Shown: piece by piece, positions 1-9,355 of the stretch
Layout of the letters: the number at the start of each line of letters is the position of its first letter
Position numbering within the stretch: position 1 is the stretch's first letter
NCBI GenBank assembly: GCA_937898675.1
Contig: CALEJB010000049.1
Location: 7,614 to 71,613, forward strand
Length of the DNA stretch: 64,000 nt
Origin: an uncultured Prevotellaceae bacterium
GTDB taxonomy: Bacteria; Bacteroidota; Bacteroidia; Bacteroidales; Muribaculaceae
Reading direction: 5' to 3'
The notes under the pieces: generated by a model
Database searches by the model: none
Told to the model about the DNA's origin: nothing
What the model saw: the letters and a program-made list of their open reading frames with translations, nothing else
Translations under genes and position numbers: made by a program

Positions 1-3000
1 TCGTCCTCGCGCGTGAGCATGGAACCGAACAGCGTGTCAAACTTCTCGTCTATCCTGTCGGCTTCCTCGCCATAGGGGTAAGGGTAGTTCTCTGGCTCGC
101 CGTTCCACTGCTCTTGCTCGGTGAACGACGACAGGAAGTCATTGATTTGGCTGCGGTCGGCAAGACGGCGAACGACATAGTCCTGGAACGCGCGGGCGCC
201 CAACTCGGTGGGCTTGTCATAATAGCCCTCGCCGAACTGCTGAGGATGAAGCTTGCGCTCCAACGCAACAGAACGCTGGTAGAACTCACTGCCATTGATG
301 GCATTCATCAGGTCAAGGAAGGCATTGCGCATCTCCTCACGAACCCCAGCGGGGAAACTCGATGACTCGGTGTTGGCAGTGGCAGATGTGGACTTGCGAC
401 CCGCGCCGCGGTTGAAGTAAAAGTCCAGCGCATGGAACCACTCATGGGCGAGACTGCCCGCACCGTTGGTCTTGGTGAGGTTGATGACGTTCTCTCCTGG
501 CTCATAGTGCGCAGCGGCACTGCCGCCGCCACGGGCACCGATGGCGAAGCCCAACCTCCCGTCAAGGGAAACGGCTCGGGGTGAAATGCCCAACAACTCG
601 GCCATGTCAAGCAATGCGTCGTAGGACTCGTTGATGAATCGCTGGCGTTCACGCTGCGTCACATAGTTGCCGAACTGCACTCCGCGGAAGTTGAACGTGC
701 TGCGGAACTCATCGGGAGAGATGTCGCGGCCTCCACGACGGTCAACACCGACGCGGGGACGACCGCCGCCCAACGTCAATTCGGGCTTCCAGCGGGTGCC
801 GCCTTCTCCCTTGGAGCCCTTGCGGGCCTGCTTGCGCTCATCGTCAAGCTGTGCGGCCTTGGCCTGCAGCTCTGACTCATGATCCCTCATGTAGGCACTG
901 GTGTCTTTCAACGGACCTGGCTCGGTGAGTGCCTGGACTTCGCCGCCGATCTTCACACCGACATAGTAACTGTCCTTCTTGTAGCGGTTGTAATATACGC
1001 TCAGCTTGTAGGGGTGCGCCTTGTTGTAGTCCACACTCTTGGCGACGGATTCCACACACTCGGCGATGGCATTGTCAAACTGCCCGTCCTCATAGTACTG
1101 GGCACCGCCGCTCAAACCTCTTACACCGTAGGCGGGTTGCCACTCCTCACTCTTGCCGGTCTCGGCATTGCGGCGGTAATAGGTAGTGCCCTCTCTGGGA
1201 CTGATGGGGACAATCTGAACACCCGACAGGTCGAGGTCAAACAAGTCATCACCCAACTTCTCATGCAAAGCGTCAAACAGCTTGATGTTCAACTCCACAA
1301 ACCGCTTGCCGTAGTCGGTGAACGACCAGCCGTCGTTGGTGAACTCCACACTGGTGTCACCGGCTTCAAGTAGCTGCTTGGCATACGCGGCATAGAAACG
1401 GGCGGATTCCAGCGCATAAGACTTGCCACGACCGCGTTTGCGGTTGTGCTTCTTGTAGTCGTCTTGCGCCATCTGGCGCAGCATCTTCGTCGCTACCGCC
1501 AACTTGGTGTCAAGACCTTGCGAAATGAGTTTCTTCAAGTCATACTTCGGGAACATCTTCATGAACGAATCGGCACCAAGGTCGATGCGCTCCGACATCT
1601 TCCTGGCAATGTCCTTCTTCGCGCCCTCAATCTTCTCGCCAACATCATCCAGCCTGTCCTTCGGCACCTCAACGGCATTCGCGGCCTTCTCAACGCTGGA
1701 ACGCTTTCCTCCGCTATTGGAGCGCTTTCCCGTGATTTCTTCACGTTTTGACTCCGTTTCGGAACGCTTTTCTTGATTTTCGGAACGCAAAAGCACAAAT
1801 TCCACCGCATCCTTCCAGCAGGAAGCAACATCATCTGCGGTTACTTCTGGCTTGCCAAGAATAGCGCGTAACTCAGACAACTTGTGACTGAAACTTTGGT
1901 TGAATGAAGCGACCTCGGATTCCACCTCGTCGCGCAAAGCAGCAAGTTCTTGATCATCGGCCATCGCTTCACGCTCACGGAGTCCGTCAGGAGAGTCCGT
2001 CAGAGCCGACACTGTAGCCTGCGTGGGATAATGTTCCGCGATATAGTCACCTACTCGCTCTCGTATGCGCTCTTCAATATCCTCCTTAGAGTTCAGCATC
2101 ACCTCAACAGGTGCCTCGCTGATTGACAGACCGTCATGCGTAAGTGCGTCAGCAACTTCGTCGAACAGTCGCTCCTCCTCCTTGTCACTAAACTTGATCC
2201 TGTCTTTTACTTCGGCAATAGAAAGGTTCCCCGTGACGGCGCTCTGCGACGGCTCCTCGATAGGCTTCATTTCGTTCTCTGCCTGCGTCTCTGTCTCGTG
2301 GGCGCCGGCTTTGTCGGCGTTTTGTTTCTCCTCGTCATAGCGGCGGGAACGCTCCATGTACTGTTCCAGTGTGCCGCTCTTGCCGCGGGTAATCGGGTTG
2401 ATGTCGATAATTACACCGTTAGGACCGCGGAAGTTCAAGTCATAGTTGACCAGGTTAAAGAAGGAGTCCTCACTGATGTCGCCTTCATACTCGACAACCA
2501 CGTCAAGGTCACTGTCGGGGCGCGCGTCGCCTCTCATGCGGCTGCCGTGCAACGCCATGCCCTTAATGGTGACACCTTCAATACCGGCATCCTCCAGCTG
2601 CTGCTCAATGAAGGCACGCACATCTGCCAGGATCTCGTCCTCGGTGTAACCTTCCAAGCCCTGAATGGGGCGTGAAACCTTCACACTCTTGTACTCTGCA
2701 AACGGCTTGGTCTTGCGGTGGCTGCTGTCCACCCACTTCTTGAACTCCTCACGGCTAACGCCCGTGATGTTGCCCAAGCCGGTCCAGCCTTCCTCATAGT
2801 TCGACAGGTACGCGTCACGCGCTTCCTGCTCGCTGTCGAAGCCGTACATCACCTTGTGCTCGTCAAACGAGCCGTCCTTGTTCACCTGGTCAACGACATA
2901 CACGTTGCCGTTCCAGTCGTCCATGTGGTCGCTAAGGAACACGTCGATGTGGTCGCCGTCAACGCCTTCGGTGCCACGGATGTAGCCGTAGGTGTTGTGC

Positions 3001-6000
3001 ATTTCCTGGCTCCACGCCTTGCCGCTGGCGTCAACGCCACTGCGCACGCTGCCCTTCGGCTGCTCTATGGTGACGTCAAAGCCGTCGATCTTGACATGGC
3101 CCTTCTTGTAGTTACCGGCTTCCTTCTGGCCGTCGGTGGGCTCGGTGTCCACCTCGGCCTCGGCTTGGGCTACAGCCGCACCAACATTTTTTTCGCTATT
3201 TCCTTGCACATTAGTATTTTCTGTGCTACCTTTGCCCTCAGAAGTTGTGGGAGCGTTCATGCTGGTCTCGGGTGTTGTGCCGCTTTGTTCGCCCGTGAGC
3301 GATGCTCCAGCAGTTTCGGCAGGCTGCTTAGCCGTAGTATGGCGGTTATACACAACCTCCCGTTTAGCACCGTAGGAAGTCTTGAAAATTCCTGCGGTGT
3401 TTATATTCCAGTAAGTACCATCGCCCGACAGCTCGACAATCAATGTGTTATTGTGCTTGTCCGTGAGCTGTAGCATGTAGGTCTGCATGCCATTCCTGTC
3501 TTTGCCCTTGCGGATCACCTCATAGTTTTTGGCGACCTCTTCAATGAACTCTATAACCGAATGATAGCCTGCATTGCGTATCTGGTCTCCATGTCGGGCC
3601 TCAATGTGGACTAACCCGTAACCGTCGTTTGTTTCGGGATTGGTAATAATACCTTCACTCAATAATATGGGAGCTGCGGTCAAACCGGTATCTTCGCCGA
3701 TCTGGCCAAACTCGAGCTCGCCATTGCTCGTGAGAACAAACTGACGGCCGTTCTCGTCAACCTCGTCTGAAAGCTGATAGCTTACTTCGGGCGACGCCAG
3801 ATCACTTTGCTGTCCTTCAGCCTCTCGTTCAGCTCCTGATCCTGCTGCGCCTCCCTCGTCGCCTGTGTTAACAGCTGTAACCGGCTCGCTTCCTTGGCGA
3901 GCTGCTGACTTGCGCTGCTCGACGGCAGCTGTGATTTCTTGCTTGATTTCATTCTTATTGGAATTATTGATGAGTTGTATCGCGTCTTTCAACAGGCCAT
4001 CGGGAGAAGCGTCCGTAAAGAACGAGCCCGTGTAACCCACGGTCTGCGATGCACTATAGTTGTACTTGATAAGCACGTTCTTGAACGTGAGCTGGCCGCG
4101 GCCGTTAAGGATGTCACCCAACAGCAGGACCATGGTGTTCTGCAGGTCGGCAATGGTGGCGCCGCCGGTAATATTGGGGAACAGGCTCAACTGACGGGCA
4201 TAGTCCGACACGCTGTCTCCCTGCTTCACCGAACTATTCTTGTCATTGCGCGCCTTGTACACCAGGGCAACGGCCTGCGAGATAACGTCCTCCAGCGAGT
4301 AGTCGCCAAGCGTCGAGTTGTTGGCCACTTCGGAAAGGGCCCCGACAATCTGCTGGCGCACACTCGGCATGGAACGTATCTGGCGAATGGCTTCGGGATT
4401 ACCCTCAAAGGCCTTACCAAGCAGCAGATTCTCCAACATTTCCCTGCCCTGGCCGCTCACCTTGTCACCGTCAAACATCTGGGCGTGCTGCATGGGAGTG
4501 ATAACACCGCCACGCAACAACAGGGTAATAGCCTCGGTGGGTGCGGTGCCGTCGGCATAGAAGTCCGACATGGTGTCGAACTGGTTGATCAGTCCGACAA
4601 TATCATTGAAGGTGGTGTCGTCAACGGTCTTACCCAACTTGACGGCACTTTCGGTCAGGTTCTGGCCCTTCATTTCCTGGGCATTGAACTTGGCAAACAC
4701 ATCGGGAGTGTAAGGCAGCCTATTGTCAAGCATGAAGTCAACGCGCGGGTGCTGGAACTGATCCATATCCTCTGCGGTAAATCCGTACTTCTCTGAATAC
4801 TGGCGCGCCGTCTCGAGATATGCGCCGTCGGTATTGTTACGGGCAGCCATGTCGCCTGCAATGGTGCGGCCGTTGCCGCTGTAGTCGATACCTTCGTCCG
4901 ATATAATCGGCACATCCTGGTAAGCGCGGCCGTCAAAGGTCTCGCTCATGCGGATGGTGATCTCCTGGGCGGACCTGTCACGCTCATAGTCGCGGTCGTT
5001 GACACTGCCGCCGTTCTCGTTCACGGGGAAGCCTTCCGTTGGCTTCCAGCCGGTAGCGGGATCATGGCTCGGGGTGGTGGCGCCTGCCTCATGCAGGACA
5101 TAGTGACCGGAAACCACTGTACCGTCAGCAAGCACCTTCACGTCCTTGCGGCCGTCAATCTTCTTGGCAGACTTCCACTTGTCAATCACGTTCCGGCCTG
5201 GAGTGAACGGGCCGCGCTCGGCCTGTTCAGCCTTCTTGGCTTCCTGTTCAGCCTGGTATTGTGCCTCGGCCTCGATAGCTGCCCGACGAGCTGCCGCATC
5301 CTGGGCGGCACGTTCATCGGCCTGCCGACGAACAAGGTCGGCAACCACTTGTTGCTGGGTGGCCTGTACGCCCTTCCAGTAGTCAACGGCGGCCTGCGCC
5401 GCGGCTACCTGCTGCTCATGGGCCTCTTTCTCGGCACGGTATTTGTTGAGCTGGGCAGCATTGCCGGGCTTCGGGGCCTTCTTGCTGACCTTCTCCAGTT
5501 CCTTTTCAGCGTCTTTGACACTGTTGGCGACAACCGCGTCGGCTTCCTCGGGGCTCAATCCCGCTTCATCATACAGGAAACGGCGCCCGCGCTCGGGACT
5601 GGTGGCAAACCAGTCCACCTCGCCTTTGTCATTAACAGGCATTTCTTCATTTTCCTGCCCGTTTTCTTGCTGGTTTGAATTATCTTCACTAACTTTGTCC
5701 TCCGAAGGTAAGTCAACCGTAGGGCCGGAAAGGGCACCGGCCTCTTCCCCAGTGGAAGGCAGTATGAGGAGCTGCCCGTCCTCACGGTCGGCCTGCCTTT
5801 TTAATTTTTCCAATCCCCTTTCATCAATATAATGCCAGTGGACAATTTCAACATTGTCCTTGTTCTGGTTCACCTCCAGTAGCACGAGACGGTTTTTGCC
5901 GTCAGCTCCTCGGGTGTTGATCACAACCCAGTTGTAGGGCTTGCGGGCCTTCTGACTTTGGCCATAGATGTCTGGATTGTATAGAGCTTCGCGCAAGATC

Positions 6001-6638
6001 TCACGGCTTTGTTCCGGTGTCAAATCAGAATGTGTGATCGCATTGCGCTCAAATATATTCTTCTTGATGACTATTGGTTTTCCTCCAGCACCTATCGCCG
6101 CATCAACATTGGCGGGTATCGCAGGAAGTGTAATGCTTCTCGTCGGCTCGTCAAAGTCCTCGTCTGTGATTTCATCAACACTACCCACCTGTTCGGTATA
6201 GATGGAGCCGTCACTATTCAGCTGGTTTCCTTGCTGGTCCACTGCCGCCTCACTCTCGGCAATGGCACCCTCCATATCGTCCTGAACGTTCTGCAACATG
6301 CCCTCGTCAGCCGCATTGTAACCCTCCTGATAGGAAAGGTCAACGGTTTCGCCTTCTTCCTGGTCCTGCTCGGGATCAAGGTCTTTGGCGTTGTCAACCC
6401 ATTTCTGCAATTGCTGGGTTGACAATGCCAACGGTATCTGCTCGCCATCCACCTGCACAACTGCGGTGTTGTCTGGCCTCAGCTCAAGCACGGTGCCGTG
6501 CAAGGCGTTGCCCTGCTCGTCCACCATGTCATAGGACTCGCCCTGCTGCACATAGCCTTTCATGTCAGCTTCAGCCTGCCCGCCGACGCGGGCCTCGCGC
6601 TGCGCGTCGGCGGCATCCTGGATCATCTGCATGGGCAT
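1..6638 (-). CDS. Giant polyvalent protein (ParB-like, nuclease-like, InPase, NTase, LPD1 modules), C-terminus cut by window edge
   Basis: At least 2,212 codons are open and the 3' end lies beyond the left edge. Frame was spot-checked at several sites. Modules in order, rough residues: small beta domain 26-80; MuF-C/PBECR-like segment 187-293; Ala/Gln/Glu coiled coil 388-475; ddrB-type ParB-like domain 475-640 with GNGRTIAGDM near 585; second nuclease-like domain 952-1098 (HIEARHG, YWNINTAGIF); pyrophosphatase-like domain 1175-1315 (DGDHIDVFL); nucleotidyltransferase 1323-1435 (HGSRMRG then DSDLDVVV); helical HYPTQAT segment near 1537; coiled coil 1600-1690; LPD1 about 1975-2110 with HEWFHALD at 2065. 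Such multi-domain proteins are known from phages and conjugative elements, where they are thought to enter the recipient with the DNA. The frame opens after a TAA at 6690-6692; the first ATG is used, but the protein may be N-terminally truncated. Family is clear; individual domain names come from motif memory. Confidence 0.8.
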   Translation of the reverse strand, partial: MPMQMIQDAADAQREARVGGQAEADMKGYVQQGESYDMVDEQGNALHGTVLELRPDNTAVVQVDGEQIPLALSTQQLQKWVDNAKDLDPEQDQEEGETVDLSYQEGYNAADEGMLQNVQDDMEGAIAESEAAVDQQGNQLNSDGSIYTEQVGSVDEITDEDFDEPTRSITLPAIPANVDAAIGAGGKPIVIKKNIFERNAITHSDLTPEQSREILREALYNPDIYGQSQKARKPYNWVVINTRGADGKNRLVLLEVNQNKDNVEIVHWHYIDERGLEKLKRQADREDGQLLILPSTGEEAGALSGPTVDLPSEDKVSEDNSNQQENGQENEEMPVNDKGEVDWFATSPERGRRFLYDEAGLSPEEADAVVANSVKDAEKELEKVSKKAPKPGNAAQLNKYRAEKEAHEQQVAAAQAAVDYWKGVQATQQQVVADLVRRQADERAAQDAAARRAAIEAEAQYQAEQEAKKAEQAERGPFTPGRNVIDKWKSAKKIDGRKDVKVLADGTVVSGHYVLHEAGATTPSHDPATGWKPTEGFPVNENGGSVNDRDYERDRSAQEITIRMSETFDGRAYQDVPIISDEGIDYSGNGRTIAGDMAARNNTDGAYLETARQYSEKYGFTAEDMDQFQHPRVDFMLDNRLPYTPDVFAKFNAQEMKGQNLTESAVKLGKTVDDTTFNDIVGLINQFDTMSDFYADGTAPTEAITLLLRGGVITPMQHAQMFDGDKVSGQGREMLENLLLGKAFEGNPEAIRQIRSMPSVRQQIVGALSEVANNSTLGDYSLEDVISQAVALVYKARNDKNSSVKQGDSVSDYARQLSLFPNITGGATIADLQNTMVLLLGDILNGRGQLTFKNVLIKYNYSASQTVGYTGSFFTDASPDGLLKDAIQLINNSNKNEIKQEITAAVEQRKSAARQGSEPVTAVNTGDEGGAAGSGAEREAEGQQSDLASPEVSYQLSDEVDENGRQFVLTSNGELEFGQIGEDTGLTAAPILLSEGIITNPETNDGYGLVHIEARHGDQIRNAGYHSVIEFIEEVAKNYEVIRKGKDRNGMQTYMLQLTDKHNNTLIVELSGDGTYWNINTAGIFKTSYGAKREVVYNRHTTAKQPAETAGASLTGEQSGTTPETSMNAPTTSEGKGSTENTNVQGNSEKNVGAAVAQAEAEVDTEPTDGQKEAGNYKKGHVKIDGFDVTIEQPKGSVRSGVDASGKAWSQEMHNTYGYIRGTEGVDGDHIDVFLSDHMDDWNGNVYVVDQVNKDGSFDEHKVMYGFDSEQEARDAYLSNYEEGWTGLGNITGVSREEFKKWVDSSHRKTKPFAEYKSVKVSRPIQGLEGYTEDEILADVRAFIEQQLEDAGIEGVTIKGMALHGSRMRGDARPDSDLDVVVEYEGDISEDSFFNLVNYDLNFRGPNGVIIDINPITRGKSGTLEQYMERSRRYDEEKQNADKAGAHETETQAENEMKPIEEPSQSAVTGNLSIAEVKDRIKFSDKEEERLFDEVADALTHDGLSISEAPVEVMLNSKEDIEERIRERVGDYIAEHYPTQATVSALTDSPDGLREREAMADDQELAALRDEVESEVASFNQSFSHKLSELRAILGKPEVTADDVASCWKDAVEFVLLRSENQEKRSETESKREEITGKRSNSGGKRSSVEKAANAVEVPKDRLDDVGEKIEGAKKDIARKMSERIDLGADSFMKMFPKYDLKKLISQGLDTKLAVATKMLRQMAQDDYKKHNRKRGRGKSYALESARFYAAYAKQLLEAGDTSVEFTNDGWSFTDYGKRFVELNIKLFDALHEKLGDDLFDLDLSGVQIVPISPREGTTYYRRNAETGKSEEWQPAYGVRGLSGGAQYYEDGQFDNAIAECVESVAKSVDYNKAHPYKLSVYYNRYKKDSYYVGVKIGGEVQALTEPGPLKDTSAYMRDHESELQAKAAQLDDERKQARKGSKGEGGTRWKPELTLGGGRPRVGVDRRGGRDISPDEFRSTFNFRGVQFGNYVTQRERQRFINESYDALLDMAELLGISPRAVSLDGRLGFAIGARGGGSAAAHYEPGENVINLTKTNGAGSLAHEWFHALDFYFNRGAGRKSTSATANTESSSFPAGVREEMRNAFLDLMNAINGSEFYQRSVALERKLHPQQFGEGYYDKPTELGARAFQDYVVRRLADRSQINDFLSSFTEQEQWNGEPENYPYPYGEEADRIDEKFDTLFGSMLTRED
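3187..3245 (+). repeat. 59-bp block shared with 52673-52731, carrying an antisense promoter
   Basis: This block matches a second block about 49 kb away at 52 of 59 positions by manual alignment. It lies inside the polyvalent ORF and encodes a low-complexity Ser/Gly/Asn/Glu linker of about 20 residues. On the plus strand, antisense to the ORF, it holds a full promoter-like signal. Confidence 0.75.
3204..3234 (+). promoter_or_regulatory. Antisense promoter inside the polyvalent ORF (TTG-N20-TACCTTTG)
   Basis: The -33 TTG (3204-3206), 20-nt spacer and -7 TACCTTTG (3227-3234) fit the Bacteroidota housekeeping promoter (TTTG, 19-21 nt, TAnnTTTG). Transcription would run rightward, antisense to the nuclease-like module at about 3345-3785. 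The same spacing and elements recur in the second copy. Activity is inferred. Confidence 0.5.
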
Positions 6639-6813
6639 GAGCTTCTGCTCGCCGCCACCCGAACCCACACTTTTCCCCGATTTTTTCGATTAGGTGGGCT
6701 TACTTTTTTGAAAAACATCCGCAACGCCTGTTTATCGGCAGTGCGGACGGGGCATTTATCGCTTTTTAAGTTTTACCGGACAATAATATAATAAAATGAG
6801 GAACCAGGAGTTG
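6639..6813. other. Junction between the polyvalent gene and core chromosome
   Basis: This stretch separates the polyvalent start from the end of the upstream DUF5686 gene. The polyvalent reading frame continues 5' of its first ATG for 17 codons, including a GTG and a Gly/Ser-rich run, before a TAA. No integrase, att-like repeat or IS end is visible. Confidence 0.4.
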
Positions 6814-9348
6814 CTAAAAGTTGAAATGCAGCTGAATCCTCACGCCGCGGCGGTCGGTGCCGGCATCATGGCGGTAACTCAGCCTCCAGACATAATCCAC
6901 GCGCAGGAATGTGAAGATATTGTCCAGTCCCACTCCCATTTCCATGTAGGGCTTGCGTCCCATGGGGCGGCAGGGCACATCGCTGGGAAAGAGGAACAAA
7001 TCCCCAGCGGTTTCGGGGTTGTTCTTGTTGCTGAGGCTGCCCCACAGGCCTCGCATGGTCACCACCTCGCGCAGACGCAGGCGCTTGATGAGCGGCAGGC
7101 GGTTGAACAAAATACCGTTGCCCCAATAGGTCAAGTCCCACGACAATTCCTCATCGTTGATGAACTCCATGGGTTTCATGAGGGTATAACTCTCGGGCTG
7201 GATGGTATAGCTCAGGTTCACGTTGGGCAAGAGCAAGTCGGGGTAGCACACCCGGCTCCACACCTTGCGCCCCTTGACGATGACATCGGCATAGCCGAAC
7301 GCCGAGAACCAAAAACGCTTTTGCAGCCCCAATTCAGTCTGATTGATTTCATACAGGCTGCCCATGAATCCTTTAGGCATATAGGTCTGGCACAGCGTGA
7401 TGATGGGGGCATCCATGTTGATGGGCATGCGGAACGAACGCGACTGGTAGAAGGTTTCGCCCGGCGCATAGCGCAGTTGCAGGGTGAATCCCGCCTGGGT
7501 GTAGCGCTGGCGGCTGGAGCCGTCGGCATAAGCAAACGGCACATACTCGGTGGCCTCGTGGATATTGTGCACAAAACCCAGTTCCAGCGAGAAGTGGTTG
7601 TACCACTCGTGGCGAAATTCCAGCCAGGTTGTCCTCAGGTACTGCATCCTCACATCCTTGTGGCGCTTGAGGAACAGGAACATATTGTCGGAGTTAGTGT
7701 ATAAATAGTGCTGCGAGAGTTTGTCCACATCATACTGGTGGCTGAGCCTCAGGCTGCGGATGGGGAATTCCTGGTCCATCGACTTCTTGGGGATAAATGA
7801 ATATTCCAGCGACCCCATATACTTGAATTTCTTGTCATCGGTGCCATAGGCCACATATCCGCGCCCGAACCAGTGGCGGCTCAGGTTCACATTGGTGACG
7901 CCGCCCAGACGCAGGCGCACGCCCTCCAGCGGGTTGCCACTCACGGTCGTGTTGAGCGGTCCAATGTCGAACTTGCTCGGCTTGCCCGTGGGCACATAGC
8001 CATCCACCATCACCGCCAGCAGTTTCTCGCCGATGTAGAAGAGTTTGTGCTTGCGTAGGCGGTTCATCATGCTGTTCATCGTTGCCGAGGTCGTTCGCGT
8101 CTCGGCAGGACGGTATTCGGCCCAAAACTCATCGGGCATATAGGCAGCGTTCCCCTCAACCATCTGCTCCGCCTTATTGCCAAAGACGTTGTTCACGGGG
8201 CGCTCAAAATTGTGGTCGCGGTAAACAGTCTCGCGCTTGGCAAACAGTTCGGGCAGCCCCATCCACTTGATGCTTAGTTCCACATTGTCACAGGTCTTGA
8301 GGCGCGAGCCGTTGGCGGCGCGCTCAAAATCCTGCTCCACGCTCATGCGGTCAACAAAGTTGAGGTTGATATCGTGGGGCACGCCCATCGCCACGCGCTT
8401 AATGAACAAGGTAGTGTCCTCCAGCGAAACATACAGACGCCCCAGGAACCCGAAGGTCTGCGGCGTGAACGGCGCAAAGCTCAGTACGGCGCACCGCTCG
8501 CCTTCCACCATGACGGTGTCGTTGAGATAGAACTTGTAAAAGTCGGGCGCGATGCGCGACAGCGGACTGACAAATCGGTTGGTGAGCAGCGTTACATCGT
8601 TCTGGAAAATATCGATTTCGCCGATGAAGTCGTTGAGGATTTTCTTGATATTTTCCTGGTCAATCTGTTCGTCGATGCCGGCGCTCTTGGTGCCGATGAT
8701 GACCTGCTTGTGGGCATTGGGGTCGTGGCTGAAATAGTCTCGCGCCACGGTCTCCTTGACAGACACGGGCAGCACGCGGTTGCCCGTGAGCATCGAGGTG
8801 TCGGCATATTGCTCAATCCAGGCCTGGTCGTCGGGCTTTTTCATGACGTCGTCGAGGTTGCCAAATCCCAGCAGCATGCGTTCATATTGCGAATAGCCGT
8901 AATAGGGCTGGCGGCGCGGGTCGTTATCGTCACGCCTGGCCCGCAGCCGGCGCACCATCTCAACGGCTGGATTGTTCTTCTTGCTGTATTTTTCCTTGCC
9001 CTTTTTCACCACCACTTCATGCAGCGACACTCCCGTGGCGTTCAGGTCGATGAGCACGATGCTCCCTTGTCCTGGCCTGATATCCAGCTCCTTGGGACTG
9101 AATCCCATAGCGGTTACGCGCAGGCGCGTGGCGTTGGTACGCGTGTTGAGTACAAATCCGCCTTGCTCGTTGGCGATTGTGCCTTCGCTGGTGCCCGCCA
9201 GCGTGACAGTGGCATAAGGTATCCCCTCGCGGGTGACCGAGTCGCGCACCATGCCCGTGATTTGTGTCACACCCTGGCCTGTAGCGGTCAGCGCGACCGT
9301 CACAACAATTGCCAGCAGACAGAGGATATGTCGAAGGGATTTCTTCAT
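6814..9348 (-). CDS. DUF5686 outer-membrane protein with N-terminal carboxypeptidase-regulatory-like domain
   Basis: The 844-residue protein has a signal peptide (1-24, Leu/Val-rich, ending near ATGQG). An Ig-like carboxypeptidase-regulatory domain follows (about 28-115, containing GMVRDSVTREGIPYATV), as in the N-termini of TonB-dependent and surface proteins of Bacteroidota. The rest is DUF5686-like, with many amphipathic aromatic strands and the ending IQLHFNF, typical of an outer-membrane beta-barrel C-terminus. Length is normal for the family. Function is unknown; a structural or transport role at the outer membrane is inferred. The start is fixed by the signal peptide. It is divergent from the CYTH gene. 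Confidence 0.85.
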   Translation of the reverse strand: MKKSLRHILCLLAIVVTVALTATGQGVTQITGMVRDSVTREGIPYATVTLAGTSEGTIANEQGGFVLNTRTNATRLRVTAMGFSPKELDIRPGQGSIVLIDLNATGVSLHEVVVKKGKEKYSKKNNPAVEMVRRLRARRDDNDPRRQPYYGYSQYERMLLGFGNLDDVMKKPDDQAWIEQYADTSMLTGNRVLPVSVKETVARDYFSHDPNAHKQVIIGTKSAGIDEQIDQENIKKILNDFIGEIDIFQNDVTLLTNRFVSPLSRIAPDFYKFYLNDTVMVEGERCAVLSFAPFTPQTFGFLGRLYVSLEDTTLFIKRVAMGVPHDINLNFVDRMSVEQDFERAANGSRLKTCDNVELSIKWMGLPELFAKRETVYRDHNFERPVNNVFGNKAEQMVEGNAAYMPDEFWAEYRPAETRTTSATMNSMMNRLRKHKLFYIGEKLLAVMVDGYVPTGKPSKFDIGPLNTTVSGNPLEGVRLRLGGVTNVNLSRHWFGRGYVAYGTDDKKFKYMGSLEYSFIPKKSMDQEFPIRSLRLSHQYDVDKLSQHYLYTNSDNMFLFLKRHKDVRMQYLRTTWLEFRHEWYNHFSLELGFVHNIHEATEYVPFAYADGSSRQRYTQAGFTLQLRYAPGETFYQSRSFRMPINMDAPIITLCQTYMPKGFMGSLYEINQTELGLQKRFWFSAFGYADVIVKGRKVWSRVCYPDLLLPNVNLSYTIQPESYTLMKPMEFINDEELSWDLTYWGNGILFNRLPLIKRLRLREVVTMRGLWGSLSNKNNPETAGDLFLFPSDVPCRPMGRKPYMEMGVGLDNIFTFLRVDYVWRLSYRHDAGTDRRGVRIQLHFNF

Positions 9349-9355
9349 GGGACGA

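Noticed and set aside
2718..3473. 251-codon plus-strand frame behind or across the antisense promoter in the polyvalent gene
   Set aside because: It begins before the promoter, has no recognisable domain and has no counterpart at the second promoter copy, so a coding antisense product is unlikely.
5215..5475. CRISPR-like or tandem repeat in the Ala/Gln/Glu-rich region
   Set aside because: The repetition is only at the level of residue composition in a coiled coil; no regularly spaced identical units exist. No CRISPR array or rRNA was seen anywhere.
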